Assembly: GCA_900768805.1 (NCBI GenBank)
Contig: CAAGEF010000172.1
Location: 1 to 5,588 of the forward strand
Direction of reading: 5' to 3'
Length of the DNA stretch: 5,588 nucleotides
Origin: Clostridia bacterium
Lineage (GTDB): Bacteria > Bacillota > Clostridia > TANB77 > CAG-508
In this document: positions 1 to 5,381 of the stretch, in pieces
Numbering within the stretch: position 1 is the stretch's first letter
Layout of the letters: each line of letters opens with the position of its first letter
Program-made: the position numbers and the translations under genes
The notes under the pieces: generated by a model
Seen by the model: only the letters and a program-made list of their open reading frames with translations
The model's database searches: none
What the model was told of the DNA's origin: nothing

Positions 1-20
1 AACACCAATACAAGAGTAGT

Positions 21-45
21 AGACAAATTCCCCGTCCCTCTGTCT
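21..45. repeat. small REP-like hairpin with G-rich loop
   Basis: Arms AGACA (21-25) and TGTCT (41-45) are complementary. A further A-T pair (27/39) and a position that is G-U on the minus strand (26/40) extend the stem to 7 bp. The minus-strand loop contains GGGACGGGG. GTAG occurs just before and overlapping the left arm (16-19 and 19-22). Hairpins with GGGACGG-type sequence, and a GTAG next to the stem, resemble repetitive extragenic palindromes linked to Y1 (RAYT) transposases. That assignment is inference from one copy, and no transposase is visible here. Confidence 0.4.
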
Positions 46-50
46 GCATC

Positions 51-67
51 CATACAAACTATAATTT
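51..67. repeat. 17-bp repeat, inverted copy at 5317-5333
   Basis: The 17 bases CATACAAACTATAATTT are the exact reverse complement of 5317-5333. An AGACAAA also lies upstream of both copies when they are read in the same orientation (21-27 here; about 5353-5359 on the minus strand there), 23 and 18 bases away. The repeat contains TATAAT, but neither copy has a good -35 box at 17 bases. It may be a piece of a dispersed repeat. Chance cannot be excluded in such AT-rich DNA. Confidence 0.45.
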
Positions 68-78
68 ATCTAATTGTA

Positions 79-153
79 GAAAATAAAGCAGAATAATAAA
101 GTAATAAAAAAATCGCTTATTTCTAAGCGATTTTTTTATTCTGCTTTATTTTC
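79..153. repeat. 18-bp perfect inverted repeat flanking the operon terminator
   Basis: Positions 79-96 (GAAAATAAAGCAGAATAA) are exactly complementary to 136-153. The right arm is the end of rplS, encoding Glu-Asn-Lys-Ala-Glu-stop. The left arm spells the same codons on the plus strand. The terminator hairpin (106-137) sits between the arms. Its origin is unknown: it could be an inverted duplication by template switching, or a chimeric join in the assembly. Confidence 0.85.
106..137 (-). terminator. intrinsic terminator of the ylxM-rplS operon, bidirectional in form
   Basis: A 14-bp perfect stem pairs 106-119 with 124-137 around a 4-base loop (GAAA on the minus strand). The core is ATCGCTTA/TAAGCGAT, flanked by a run of A on one side and T on the other, so a U-tract follows the stem in either direction. 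It begins inside the rplS stop codon and ends the operon. The symmetric form would also stop transcription arriving from the left. Confidence 0.93.
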
Positions 154-603
154 AGTAGTTTCTGGAGCTGGAGTTTCAACTGTTTCTGCAGTTTCTACAA
201 CTTCAGTTTCTCCTGGAACGATTTCTTCTTTTAAAACGATTTCTTTATTTTCAATTCTAGCACCGATTTTTTCTTTAGTTTTAGCAGCTTTACCTATTCT
301 ATCTCTTAGATAGTATAATTTAGCTCTTCTTGCTTTACCTACTCTAACTAATTCTACTTTTTCTATTCTTGGTGAATGTACTAAAAATGTTTTTTCTACA
401 CCTACTCCATAAGAAATTCTTCTTACTGTAAATGTAGCATTTGATCCTCCTCCTTGTTTTTTGATTATAATACCTTCAAAAACTTGGATTCTTTCTTTGT
501 TTCCTTCTTTAATTCTTACATGAACTCTTACTGTATTACCTATACGTAATTCAGGTATTTTATTTTTTAATTGTTCATGCTCGATAGATTTTAAAATATC
601 CAT
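136..603 (-). CDS. rplS: large ribosomal subunit protein bL19 with acidic C-terminal tail
   Basis: L19 is a structural protein of the 50S subunit that lies at the interface with the 30S subunit. Residues 1-116 are a clear full L19: the start MDILKSIEHEQLK, the core FEGIIIKKQGGG (42-53), RRISYGVGVEKTF (61-73), and the basic end VGKARRAKLYYLRDR (88-102). Most family members end near residue 115. This protein continues for about 39 residues (117-155) rich in Glu, Thr and Val with a Pro-Ala-Pro, probably disordered. The start is fixed by AAGGAGG (609-615) five bases upstream. It is the last gene of the operon, 29 bp after trmD, and its stop codon runs into the terminator. The tail is in frame and has no obvious change of base composition. 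Confidence 0.97.
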   Translation of the reverse strand: MDILKSIEHEQLKNKIPELRIGNTVRVHVRIKEGNKERIQVFEGIIIKKQGGGSNATFTVRRISYGVGVEKTFLVHSPRIEKVELVRVGKARRAKLYYLRDRIGKAAKTKEKIGARIENKEIVLKEEIVPGETEVVETAETVETPAPETTENKAE

Positions 604-632
604 TTTTTCCTCCTTCTTTTAACTTTCAACTT

Positions 633-1344
633 TTATTTTAAACTCTCTAAAATTTTTTTATCTTCTTCAGTTAGTTTTGCTTTTTCTAAAAGCTCTGGTC
701 TTTTATTTAAGGTATTTTTTAAAGACTGCATTCTTCTCCACTTATCTATATTTGCATGATGACCTGATAGTAAAACTTCTGGTACTTTTTTATTATTAAA
801 TATTTCTGGTTTTGTATATTGAGGGTATTCCAATAATCCATTCGAAAAAGATTCATCTTTTATTGAATCATTTTTTAATACTCCATCTATATATCTTGAA
901 ACACTTTCTAATAAAACCATTGCAGGAAGTTCCCCTCCAGTTAATACATAGTCTCCTATAGATATTTCTTCATCAACAATTTCATCTAATACTCTTTGAT
1001 CAATACCTTCATAATGACCACAAAGTAAAACTAGATGTTCTTGTTTTGCTAATTCTTCAACTTTTTGTTGATTTAGCGTTTTTCCTTGTGGAGATAAATA
1101 AATCACTTTAGCATTTCCGAGAATCTAAAGATTTATATGCATCATATACAACATCTGGTTTTATAAGCATTCCTGCTCCTCCTCCATATGGTGTATCATC
1201 AACATGTTTATGTTTATCTTTAGAAAAATCTCTTATATTAACTAAATTAATTTCTAATAAATTATTTCTAACTGCTCTTCCAATTATACTTTGTTTAATT
1301 GGCTCGAACATTTCTGGAAAAAGTGTTAATATATCAAACTTCAT
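633..1344 (-). pseudogene. trmD: tRNA (guanine-N1)-methyltransferase TrmD, interrupted by a frameshift
   Basis: TrmD uses S-adenosylmethionine to make m1G37 beside the anticodon of tRNAs and so guards the reading frame; it is essential in most bacteria. Two frames together give a complete protein of about 236 residues. Part 1 (1108-1344) holds MKFDILTLFPEMF, the GRAV segment and TPYGGGAGM (51-59). Part 2 (633-1106, opening at a GTG codon) holds VIYLSPQGK, the trefoil-knot motifs CGHYEGID and IGDYVLTGGE, then SFSNGLLEYPQYTKP and LLSGHHANIDKWR. The break falls at the variable loop before VIYLSPQGK. Skipping one base near 1119 joins the halves as ...SLDS-GNAKVIYLSPQGK.... AAGGA inside the end of rimM serves the true start. 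Part 2 has only a weak GGA before its GTG. A sequencing error, a recent mutation, a programmed +1 shift or a functional split protein are all possible. The good conservation of both halves argues against an old pseudogene. Confidence 0.93.
1108..1127 (-). other. frame-disruption site in trmD (+1), with a lone CGG codon
   Basis: The upstream frame reads GAT TCT CGG AAA TGC and then stops (TAA, 1108-1110). The downstream frame is closed on its upstream side by a TAG (1125-1127). The shift must therefore lie within about 17 bases. Omitting base 1119 gives GAT TCT GGA AAT GCT AAA GTG, which restores TrmD. CGG (1117-1119) is the only in-frame CGG I found in the seven-gene operon. The Ser codon TCT would re-pair poorly on CTC, so classical P-site slippage is not favoured. 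Confidence 0.85.
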
Positions 1345-1346
1345 AT

Positions 1347-1850
1347 TTAAAGTCCTTCTATTAAATTTACTATTATTTTACCATTTTCTATATCGATTTG
1401 TTTTAAAACTTCATCAATACCAGGTAACAATTTTTGTTTTCCCATTTCGTCTTTTACAACATATACATCATTACTTCCTGTAGAAAAGATATCATCAACA
1501 ATACCTAATTTTTCTCCAGCTTCAGTAAAAACTTCTAATCCTATTAAATCAGCTATGTAATATGTTCCTTCTGGAAGTTCACCTAACTGACTTCTGTAAA
1601 TATAAACATATACATTTTTTAGTTTTTCAGCATCTTCAATTGTATCTACATCTTTTAATTTTAATACAACTTGATTTTTGCTATATCCAACTTTTTCAAT
1701 TTTATATTCTTTATATTCACTTTTTATTTTTAATAAAATTGTATCTATTGTTTCAAAACGATTTGATGCTTCAGAAAACGAATTAACTCTTAATTCTCCT
1801 TTTAAACCTTTAGTATTAACTATTTGTCCTATTTCTAATTTATCACTCAT
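1347..1850 (-). CDS. rimM: 16S rRNA processing / 30S maturation factor RimM
   Basis: RimM binds ribosomal protein S19 and helps assemble the head of the 30S subunit. The 167 residues match the usual length. The N-terminal beta-barrel covers roughly residues 5-85 and opens with the family signature LEIGQIVNTKGLKGELRV (5-22). The PRC-barrel domain covers roughly 95-166, with TYYIADLIGLEVF and a final LLPGIDEVLKQIDIENGKIIVN segment. The start lies 12 bp after khpA. Only a weak GG (1859-1860) precedes it, so translation may be coupled to khpA. The stop is 2 bp from the trmD start, and the trmD ribosome binding site (AAGGA, about 1353-1357) lies inside its last codons, which suggests coupling there too. 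The rimM-trmD pairing is a widely conserved arrangement. Confidence 0.97.
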   Translation of the reverse strand: MSDKLEIGQIVNTKGLKGELRVNSFSEASNRFETIDTILLKIKSEYKEYKIEKVGYSKNQVVLKLKDVDTIEDAEKLKNVYVYIYRSQLGELPEGTYYIADLIGLEVFTEAGEKLGIVDDIFSTGSNDVYVVKDEMGKQKLLPGIDEVLKQIDIENGKIIVNLIEGL

Positions 1851-1862
1851 AATTAAAACCTA

Positions 1863-2096
1863 CTAATCTAAAAATTCTATGTTAATTTTTTTATGTTCTT
1901 TTAAAGCTATTGATTTCATCAAAGTTCTTATAGCTTTAGCCATTTTTCCTTGTTTTCCTATTACTTTTCCCATATCATCTTTTCCAACTTTAACCTCATA
2001 ACAAATAATTTTTGCATTAGTTTTTTCGTTAATAGATACCTCTTTTGGATTATCTACTAAATTTTTGATTACTACTTCTAGTACATCTTTCATCAT
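1863..2096 (-). CDS. khpA: KH-domain RNA-binding protein KhpA
   Basis: This is a small single-domain KH protein of 77 residues (the YlqC/KhpA family) that binds RNA. In other Bacillota it works with KhpB and affects cell division and small-RNA biology; that role is family knowledge, not visible here. The KH signature is VIGKQGKMAKAIRTLM (45-60), with the GxxG loop GKQG at 47-50. The preceding strand is YEVKVGKDD and the final strand is INIEFLD. The start is the first of two adjacent ATG codons. AAAGGAGTG (2102-2110), with GGAG 7 bases from the first ATG, supports it; the second ATG is only 3 bases further and cannot be excluded. It sits between rpsP and rimM, its usual place in this phylum. 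Confidence 0.96.
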   Translation of the reverse strand: MMKDVLEVVIKNLVDNPKEVSINEKTNAKIICYEVKVGKDDMGKVIGKQGKMAKAIRTLMKSIALKEHKKINIEFLD

Positions 2097-2118
2097 AAAT
2101 ACACTCCTTTGTTATGAA

Positions 2119-2355
2119 CTATTTAGTTGCTTTTTCTATTAAAGCTTTTACTGTATCAGTTGGTTTTGCACCATTTTTAATCCAAGTTGCAACTTTTTCT
2201 TTGTCTAAATTGATTGTAGATGGTTCTGTCATTGGATCATAAGTTCCAATTTGCTCTATTATTTTTCCATCTCTTGGAGATTTTGAATCAGCTACTACTA
2301 TATGATAGAAAGGAGCTTTTTTCTTTCCAACTCTTTGTAATCTTATTTTTACCAT
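2119..2355 (-). CDS. rpsP: small ribosomal subunit protein bS16
   Basis: S16 is an early-assembling protein of the 30S body that binds 16S rRNA. The 78 residues show the whole family: MVKIRLQRVGKKKAPFYHIV at the N-terminus, ADSKSPRDGKIIEQIGTYDP in the middle (22-41), then KVATWIKNGAKPTDTV before the end. The length is at the short end of the normal range. A very G-rich ribosome binding site, AGGGGGTGA, lies about 10 bases before the ATG, consistent with high expression. It is 67 bp after ffh, the largest gap in the operon. That gap carries an AT-only hairpin, so S16 and downstream genes might also have separate RNA processing or an internal promoter. No good -35 box was found there. Confidence 0.98.
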   Translation of the reverse strand: MVKIRLQRVGKKKAPFYHIVVADSKSPRDGKIIEQIGTYDPMTEPSTINLDKEKVATWIKNGAKPTDTVKALIEKATK

Positions 2356-2399
2356 TTAAAATTCACCCCCTAAATTTTGTTTAAAATTTATATAAATAG

Positions 2400-2422
2400 A
2401 ATTATAATTTTTTATTATAATT
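2400..2422 (-). other. AT-only hairpin between ffh and rpsP
   Basis: An 8-bp perfect stem, AATTATAA (2400-2407) with TTATAATT (2415-2422), lies immediately after the ffh stop codon. It contains no G-C pair, so it is too weak to be a convincing terminator. It may be a processing or attenuation site that sets the ratio of ffh to the ribosomal genes, or simply a product of AT-rich DNA. Confidence 0.35.
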
Positions 2423-3805
2423 TTATTTTTTAAAGTTTTGGATATTTGGTATGTCATCAAATTTCTTTAAATCTTCTTCATCAAAATTCATATTTTTCAT
2501 AAGTTTTTTCATTTTCTTTGTAGATGACATTTCTTTCATCATTTTTTGTGTCATTTCAAAAGACTTCATAAACTTATTTATCTGTTGAACTGATGTACCA
2601 CTACCATTTGCAATTCTTATTCTTCTGCTCGCATTTAATATTTTTGGATTTTGTCTTTCTTCAATTGTCATTGAACAGATAATTGCTTCTATTCTATTAA
2701 ATTCTTTATCATCTATATTTACATCTTTAAGTTGGCTTAATCCTGGTATCATTTTTAATATTGATGAAAAAGATCCTAATTTTTTCATTTGGCGTAATTG
2801 ACTTAAATAATCTTCTAAATCAAACTTAGATTTCTTAAGCTTTTTTTCTAATTTTTCTGCTTCTTCTAAGTCAAATTTTTCTTCTGCCATTTCTATTATT
2901 GAAAGAACATCTCCCATTCCAAGAATTCTAGATGCCATTCTTTCTGGATGAAATTCTTCAATATCACTTAATTTTTCGCCAGTTGCTATATATTTAATTG
3001 GCTTTCCTGTTATTTTTTTAGCAGATAATGCAGCTCCACCTCTTGTATCACCATCTAATTTTGTTAGAACTAAACCATCAATTCCAAGTTGTTCATTAAA
3101 TGTACTTGCTATATTTACTGCATCTTGACCTGTCATTGAATCTACTACTAATAAAATTTCATGTGGCTTTACTGACTTTTTTAAATCTTTAAGCTCTTGC
3201 ATTAAAGCTTCATCTATTTGAAGTCTTCCTGCTGTATCTATTATTACAACATCATTTAATTTTGATATTGCAGTTTCTATTGCTTGTTTTGCAATTAAAT
3301 TAACATCTTTTGTTGTTTCATTTGCAAAAACAGGAATATCTAATTGCTTTCCTACAACTTGTAATTGCTTTATAGCTGCTGGTCTATAAACATCACATGC
3401 AACAAGTAATGGCTTTTTACCTTGTTTTCTAATTATATTTCCAAGTTTTCCTGCTGTAGTAGTTTTACCAGAACCTTGAAGACCAACTAGCATTATTACT
3501 GTAGGTGGATTTGGAGTAAAGTTAAGTTTACTATCTTCTCCTCCTAATAATTCTACTAATTCATCTTTTACAATTTTAACAACTTGTTGACCTGGTGTTA
3601 AAGATTTTAAAACATCTTGACCTAAAGCTTTTTCTTCAATTACTTTAATAAATTCTTTTACTATTTTATAATTAACATCAGCTTCAAGTAATGCAAGCTT
3701 TACTTCTCTTAAAACTTCTTTTAAATCACTCTCTGTAATACGAGCTTTTCCTTTAAGTTTTCTTGTAATTTCTTGTAATCTTGAAGATAACCCCTCAAAT
3801 GCCAT
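2423..3805 (-). CDS. ffh: signal recognition particle GTPase Ffh (SRP54)
   Basis: Ffh binds the SRP RNA and signal sequences on nascent chains, and docks on FtsY to deliver ribosomes to the Sec translocon. At 460 residues it is full length. The N domain covers about 1-95. The GTPase G domain covers about 100-295, with P-loop GLQGSGKTTT (108-117), CDVYRPAAIKQL (137-148), DTAGR (190-194), TKLDGD (248-253) and GEKL (277-280 region). The methionine-rich M domain (about 325-435) carries the SRP-RNA-binding SRRIRIANGSG (393-403) and many Met residues that line the signal-peptide groove. AGAGAGG (3814-3820) lies 8 bases before the ATG. It is 19 bp after ylxM, its usual partner. No SRP RNA gene is visible in the window; it is normally encoded elsewhere. 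Confidence 0.99.
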   Translation of the reverse strand: MAFEGLSSRLQEITRKLKGKARITESDLKEVLREVKLALLEADVNYKIVKEFIKVIEEKALGQDVLKSLTPGQQVVKIVKDELVELLGGEDSKLNFTPNPPTVIMLVGLQGSGKTTTAGKLGNIIRKQGKKPLLVACDVYRPAAIKQLQVVGKQLDIPVFANETTKDVNLIAKQAIETAISKLNDVVIIDTAGRLQIDEALMQELKDLKKSVKPHEILLVVDSMTGQDAVNIASTFNEQLGIDGLVLTKLDGDTRGGAALSAKKITGKPIKYIATGEKLSDIEEFHPERMASRILGMGDVLSIIEMAEEKFDLEEAEKLEKKLKKSKFDLEDYLSQLRQMKKLGSFSSILKMIPGLSQLKDVNIDDKEFNRIEAIICSMTIEERQNPKILNASRRIRIANGSGTSVQQINKFMKSFEMTQKMMKEMSSTKKMKKLMKNMNFDEEDLKKFDDIPNIQNFKK

Positions 3806-3824
3806 AAGCTTTACCTCTCTATAA

Positions 3825-4172
3825 TTAAACTAAACAATTTAACTTACTTTTTACATCCTCAAGAACATTTGCTATTTCTTCATCTGTAAAATTTTTTTCA
3901 ATTTTTGCAATCTCAGATAAGATATCAGCAATTTTCTCTTCTTGTACAGTATTTTTTTTCATAACTCCGAGCTTTTCTTCATATTCAAAAAGCTTTTTTT
4001 CCCCTTTCTTAAGGAAGTCTCTAACGGCCTGTCTTGTAATTCCTTCATTTTCTGCAATTTCAGTTAAAGATAAATCCTTATTGTAGTAATCATCTAAAAG
4101 AGTATATTGCTTATCTGTAAGTAGTTTTCCGTATATTTCTAATAACATACTTATCTTAATTTTTTCTTCCAT
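3825..4172 (-). CDS. ylxM: YlxM family helix-turn-helix protein, SRP-associated
   Basis: This 115-residue protein belongs to the YlxM (UPF0122) family, which is found almost always next to ffh or ftsY in Bacillota. Family members resemble sigma-70 region 4 and are reported to modulate SRP function. Residues about 5-62 form the helix-turn-helix unit: LLEIYGKLLTDKQYTLLDDYY, then LSLTEIAENEGITRQAVRDFLKKGEKKL (the recognition helix is near TRQAVRDFL). The rest (about 63-115) is charged and helical. AAGGAGTG (4178-4185) shortly before the ATG fixes the start. It is the first gene of the operon, with a leader of roughly 22 bases from the predicted promoter. Confidence 0.95.
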   Translation of the reverse strand: MEEKIKISMLLEIYGKLLTDKQYTLLDDYYNKDLSLTEIAENEGITRQAVRDFLKKGEKKLFEYEEKLGVMKKNTVQEEKIADILSEIAKIEKNFTDEEIANVLEDVKSKLNCLV

Positions 4173-4201
4173 ATGATCACTCCTTTTCGTAATGCTCTTA
4201 T

Positions 4202-4230
4202 ACTTTACAACACTTTATCTGTTTTGTCAA
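4202..4230 (-). promoter_or_regulatory. sigma-A promoter of the ylxM-ffh-rplS operon
   Basis: On the minus strand TTGACA (4225-4230) is a perfect -35 box. It is separated by 17 bases from TAAAGT (4202-4207) as the -10 box. Transcription would start near 4195, about 22 bases before the ylxM ATG. The -10 box is imperfect, but spacing and position are ideal. No operator-like repeat is evident. Confidence 0.8.
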
Positions 4231-4291
4231 GCTTTTTTGCTTTATTTTTTAAAATTTGTTTATTTATATTAAGAGAATAAACATAAAATAG

Positions 4292-4320
4292 AAAACATCC
4301 ACTATAAAAGCGGATGTTTT
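4292..4320 (-). terminator. terminator of the secreted-protein gene
   Basis: An 11-bp stem pairs 4292-4302 with 4310-4320 (AAAACATCC core) around a 7-base loop. Position 4301/4311 is A opposite C on the plus strand but U-G on the minus strand, so the helix is fully paired only in the minus transcript. A short U-run (UUUUC then UAUUUU) follows. It lies about 30 bp after the secreted-gene stop and separates that unit from the ylxM promoter. Confidence 0.85.
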
Positions 4321-4349
4321 TAATTTTTTATATGCTTTTTGTTAATAAA

Positions 4350-5099
4350 TTAACGGTAAATTGTAAGATAATTTGAACCATATTCGTTATTTGAAACACC
4401 GAAAACATTTTCAAAAATCACATTTTTGTTTTCGTCGACAAAATTATTGTCTGTGTTGATATAATAATAGTGGTCATCCTCGGCACAAACCACTGAGTCC
4501 AAGAAGTCATCGGCAATCAAATTGAGCTCCAACTTCTCTTCATCCAAAACATAAAGCATCGAACCGTTTCTGTAGTAATAATTATTATCTCTACTCTTAA
4601 ACGAATGAAAAGTTTGCATAAAAGTATCATACTCACCTAAATCTATCCACTTTTCTTCATCTTCCCATGATTTTCTTAATCCCATTTTATAGGTATTATC
4701 ATCCTGTTTGTGTATTCTTACTGATTGAATAAAACTTGATGAGCAATCCTGATAACTTGTAATCGGTTTGGCATTTTCGAAATGAGCATTATAATCTGCA
4801 TCAATATGAAGCTCTCTAGTGATGTCAATTTTTCCGTTTTTAAAAAATTCCGTTTTTCTAAGAGCAGCTCTTTCAGCAGATGTGTCATTGTGATGATGAC
4901 CTTCAATAGCTTTTGAAATGTACGCCTCTTCAGCCTCTTTTACCGAATCATAGTCATCGACTTCTTCACAAACAACGAAATATCCTGGTATACTGTTCTT
5001 ATCAATGCTTTCTGTTGCATCACAATCGTTATAGTCAAAACCAACAGCACAAAAAATTGTTACTACCATTAACACTGCAATAAACATTACTTTTTTCAT
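4350..5099 (-). CDS. secreted protein of unknown function with C-terminal beta-propeller-like repeats
   Basis: I do not recognise this 249-residue protein. It begins with a signal peptide: MKK, then a hydrophobic stretch (about 4-21), with possible signal peptidase I cleavage after AVG (18-20) or CDA (26-28). Cys17 follows TIF, which does not fit a lipobox, so it is not called a lipoprotein. The mature part is acidic. It has a HHH run (68-70) and two aromatic repeats near the end, NNYYYRNGSMLYVLDEEK (172-189) and HYYYINTDNNFVDENKN (210-226), the second followed by VIFENVF. These resemble blades of DUF5050-type propellers but are too few for a closed propeller. Mature Cys residues are at 44, 119 and 205. 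AAAGAGG (5108-5114) lies 8 T bases before the ATG. It has its own promoter, leader and terminator, and a higher G+C content than the operon beside it. Confidence 0.85.
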   Translation of the reverse strand: MKKVMFIAVLMVVTIFCAVGFDYNDCDATESIDKNSIPGYFVVCEEVDDYDSVKEAEEAYISKAIEGHHHNDTSAERAALRKTEFFKNGKIDITRELHIDADYNAHFENAKPITSYQDCSSSFIQSVRIHKQDDNTYKMGLRKSWEDEEKWIDLGEYDTFMQTFHSFKSRDNNYYYRNGSMLYVLDEEKLELNLIADDFLDSVVCAEDDHYYYINTDNNFVDENKNVIFENVFGVSNNEYGSNYLTIYR

Positions 5100-5237
5100 A
5101 AAAAAAACCTCTTTCTTTTAAAAGTATGTAAAAAATATATATGTAAACTAGCAGGCTAGCTACTAGAGAATCAGGTTATATAGCAGAACTCATCTGCTAA
5201 CATATAAAAAATCTATAATAAAATCGAATATATCGAT
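5100..5237 (-). promoter_or_regulatory. structured 5' leader of the secreted-protein gene
   Basis: From the predicted start near 5237 the message has a leader of about 137 bases. Hairpin A pairs 5193-5199 with 5181-5187 (TAGCAGA/TCTGCTA, 5-base loop). Hairpin B pairs 5160-5166 with 5148-5154 (CTAGTAG/CTGCTAG on the minus strand, loop CTAGC), and its one non-Watson-Crick position is G-U only in the minus transcript. The ribosome binding site (5108-5114) is downstream of both. I matched it to no known riboswitch or T-box motif. It could control translation or stability. Confidence 0.5.
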
Positions 5238-5239
5238 AT
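5230..5239. promoter_or_regulatory. ATATCGATAT palindrome at the predicted transcription start
   Basis: A perfect 10-bp palindrome covers the predicted start of the secreted-protein transcript, 4 bases downstream of the -10 box. This is a common place for a repressor operator. No regulator gene is nearby, and such AT-rich palindromes arise easily by chance. Confidence 0.25.
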
Positions 5240-5243
5240 TTTA

Positions 5244-5272
5244 ATTATACAAAATTTCAGCAAAAAAGTCAA
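5244..5272 (-). promoter_or_regulatory. consensus sigma-A promoter for the secreted-protein gene
   Basis: On the minus strand TTGACT (5267-5272) and TATAAT (5244-5249) are separated by exactly 17 bases, a near-perfect vegetative promoter. It would start transcription near 5237. The strength of the match suggests the orphan gene is expressed at an appreciable level unless it is repressed. Confidence 0.88.
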
Positions 5273-5381
5273 CTTTACATAAAACATTTTTAACTTTCTG
5301 ATTTTAGACAACTTACAAATTATAGTTTGTATGTGAGATTTGTAGTTCATTTTTGTCTGACATGAGTTTAGCAAATAAATA
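5273..5381. other. intergenic stretch with the second copy of the 17-bp repeat
   Basis: No gene is supported here. The only notable sequence is 5317-5333, the exact reverse complement of 51-67. A small hairpin TACAAA/TTTGTA (5314-5319 with 5326-5331) overlaps it. On the minus strand it contains TATAAT without a convincing -35 box. Confidence 0.5.

Noticed and set aside
1..96. A plus-strand frame open from the edge, ending in ENKAE-stop
   Set aside because: The 32-codon frame includes the REP-like hairpin, has no recognisable protein similarity, and its end is explained by the inverted copy of the rplS terminus.
1562..1866. Two overlapping plus-strand open frames (74 and 62 codons)
   Set aside because: They lie antisense within rimM, have low-complexity Leu/Phe/Tyr-rich translations and lack ribosome binding sites; rimM is unmistakable.
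4718..4906. A 62-codon minus-strand frame inside the secreted-protein gene
   Set aside because: It is an alternative frame of a gene with a good signal peptide, promoter and ribosome binding site, and its translation shows no recognisable features.
4350..5099. Lipoprotein assignment for the secreted protein
   Set aside because: Cys17 is preceded by T-I-F, and Phe at position -1 does not fit the lipobox requirement for Gly, Ala or Ser.
5214..5219. A plus-strand TATAAT as a promoter towards the palindrome
   Set aside because: No -35 box lies 16-18 bases upstream; such hexamers are expected by chance in AT-rich intergenic DNA.
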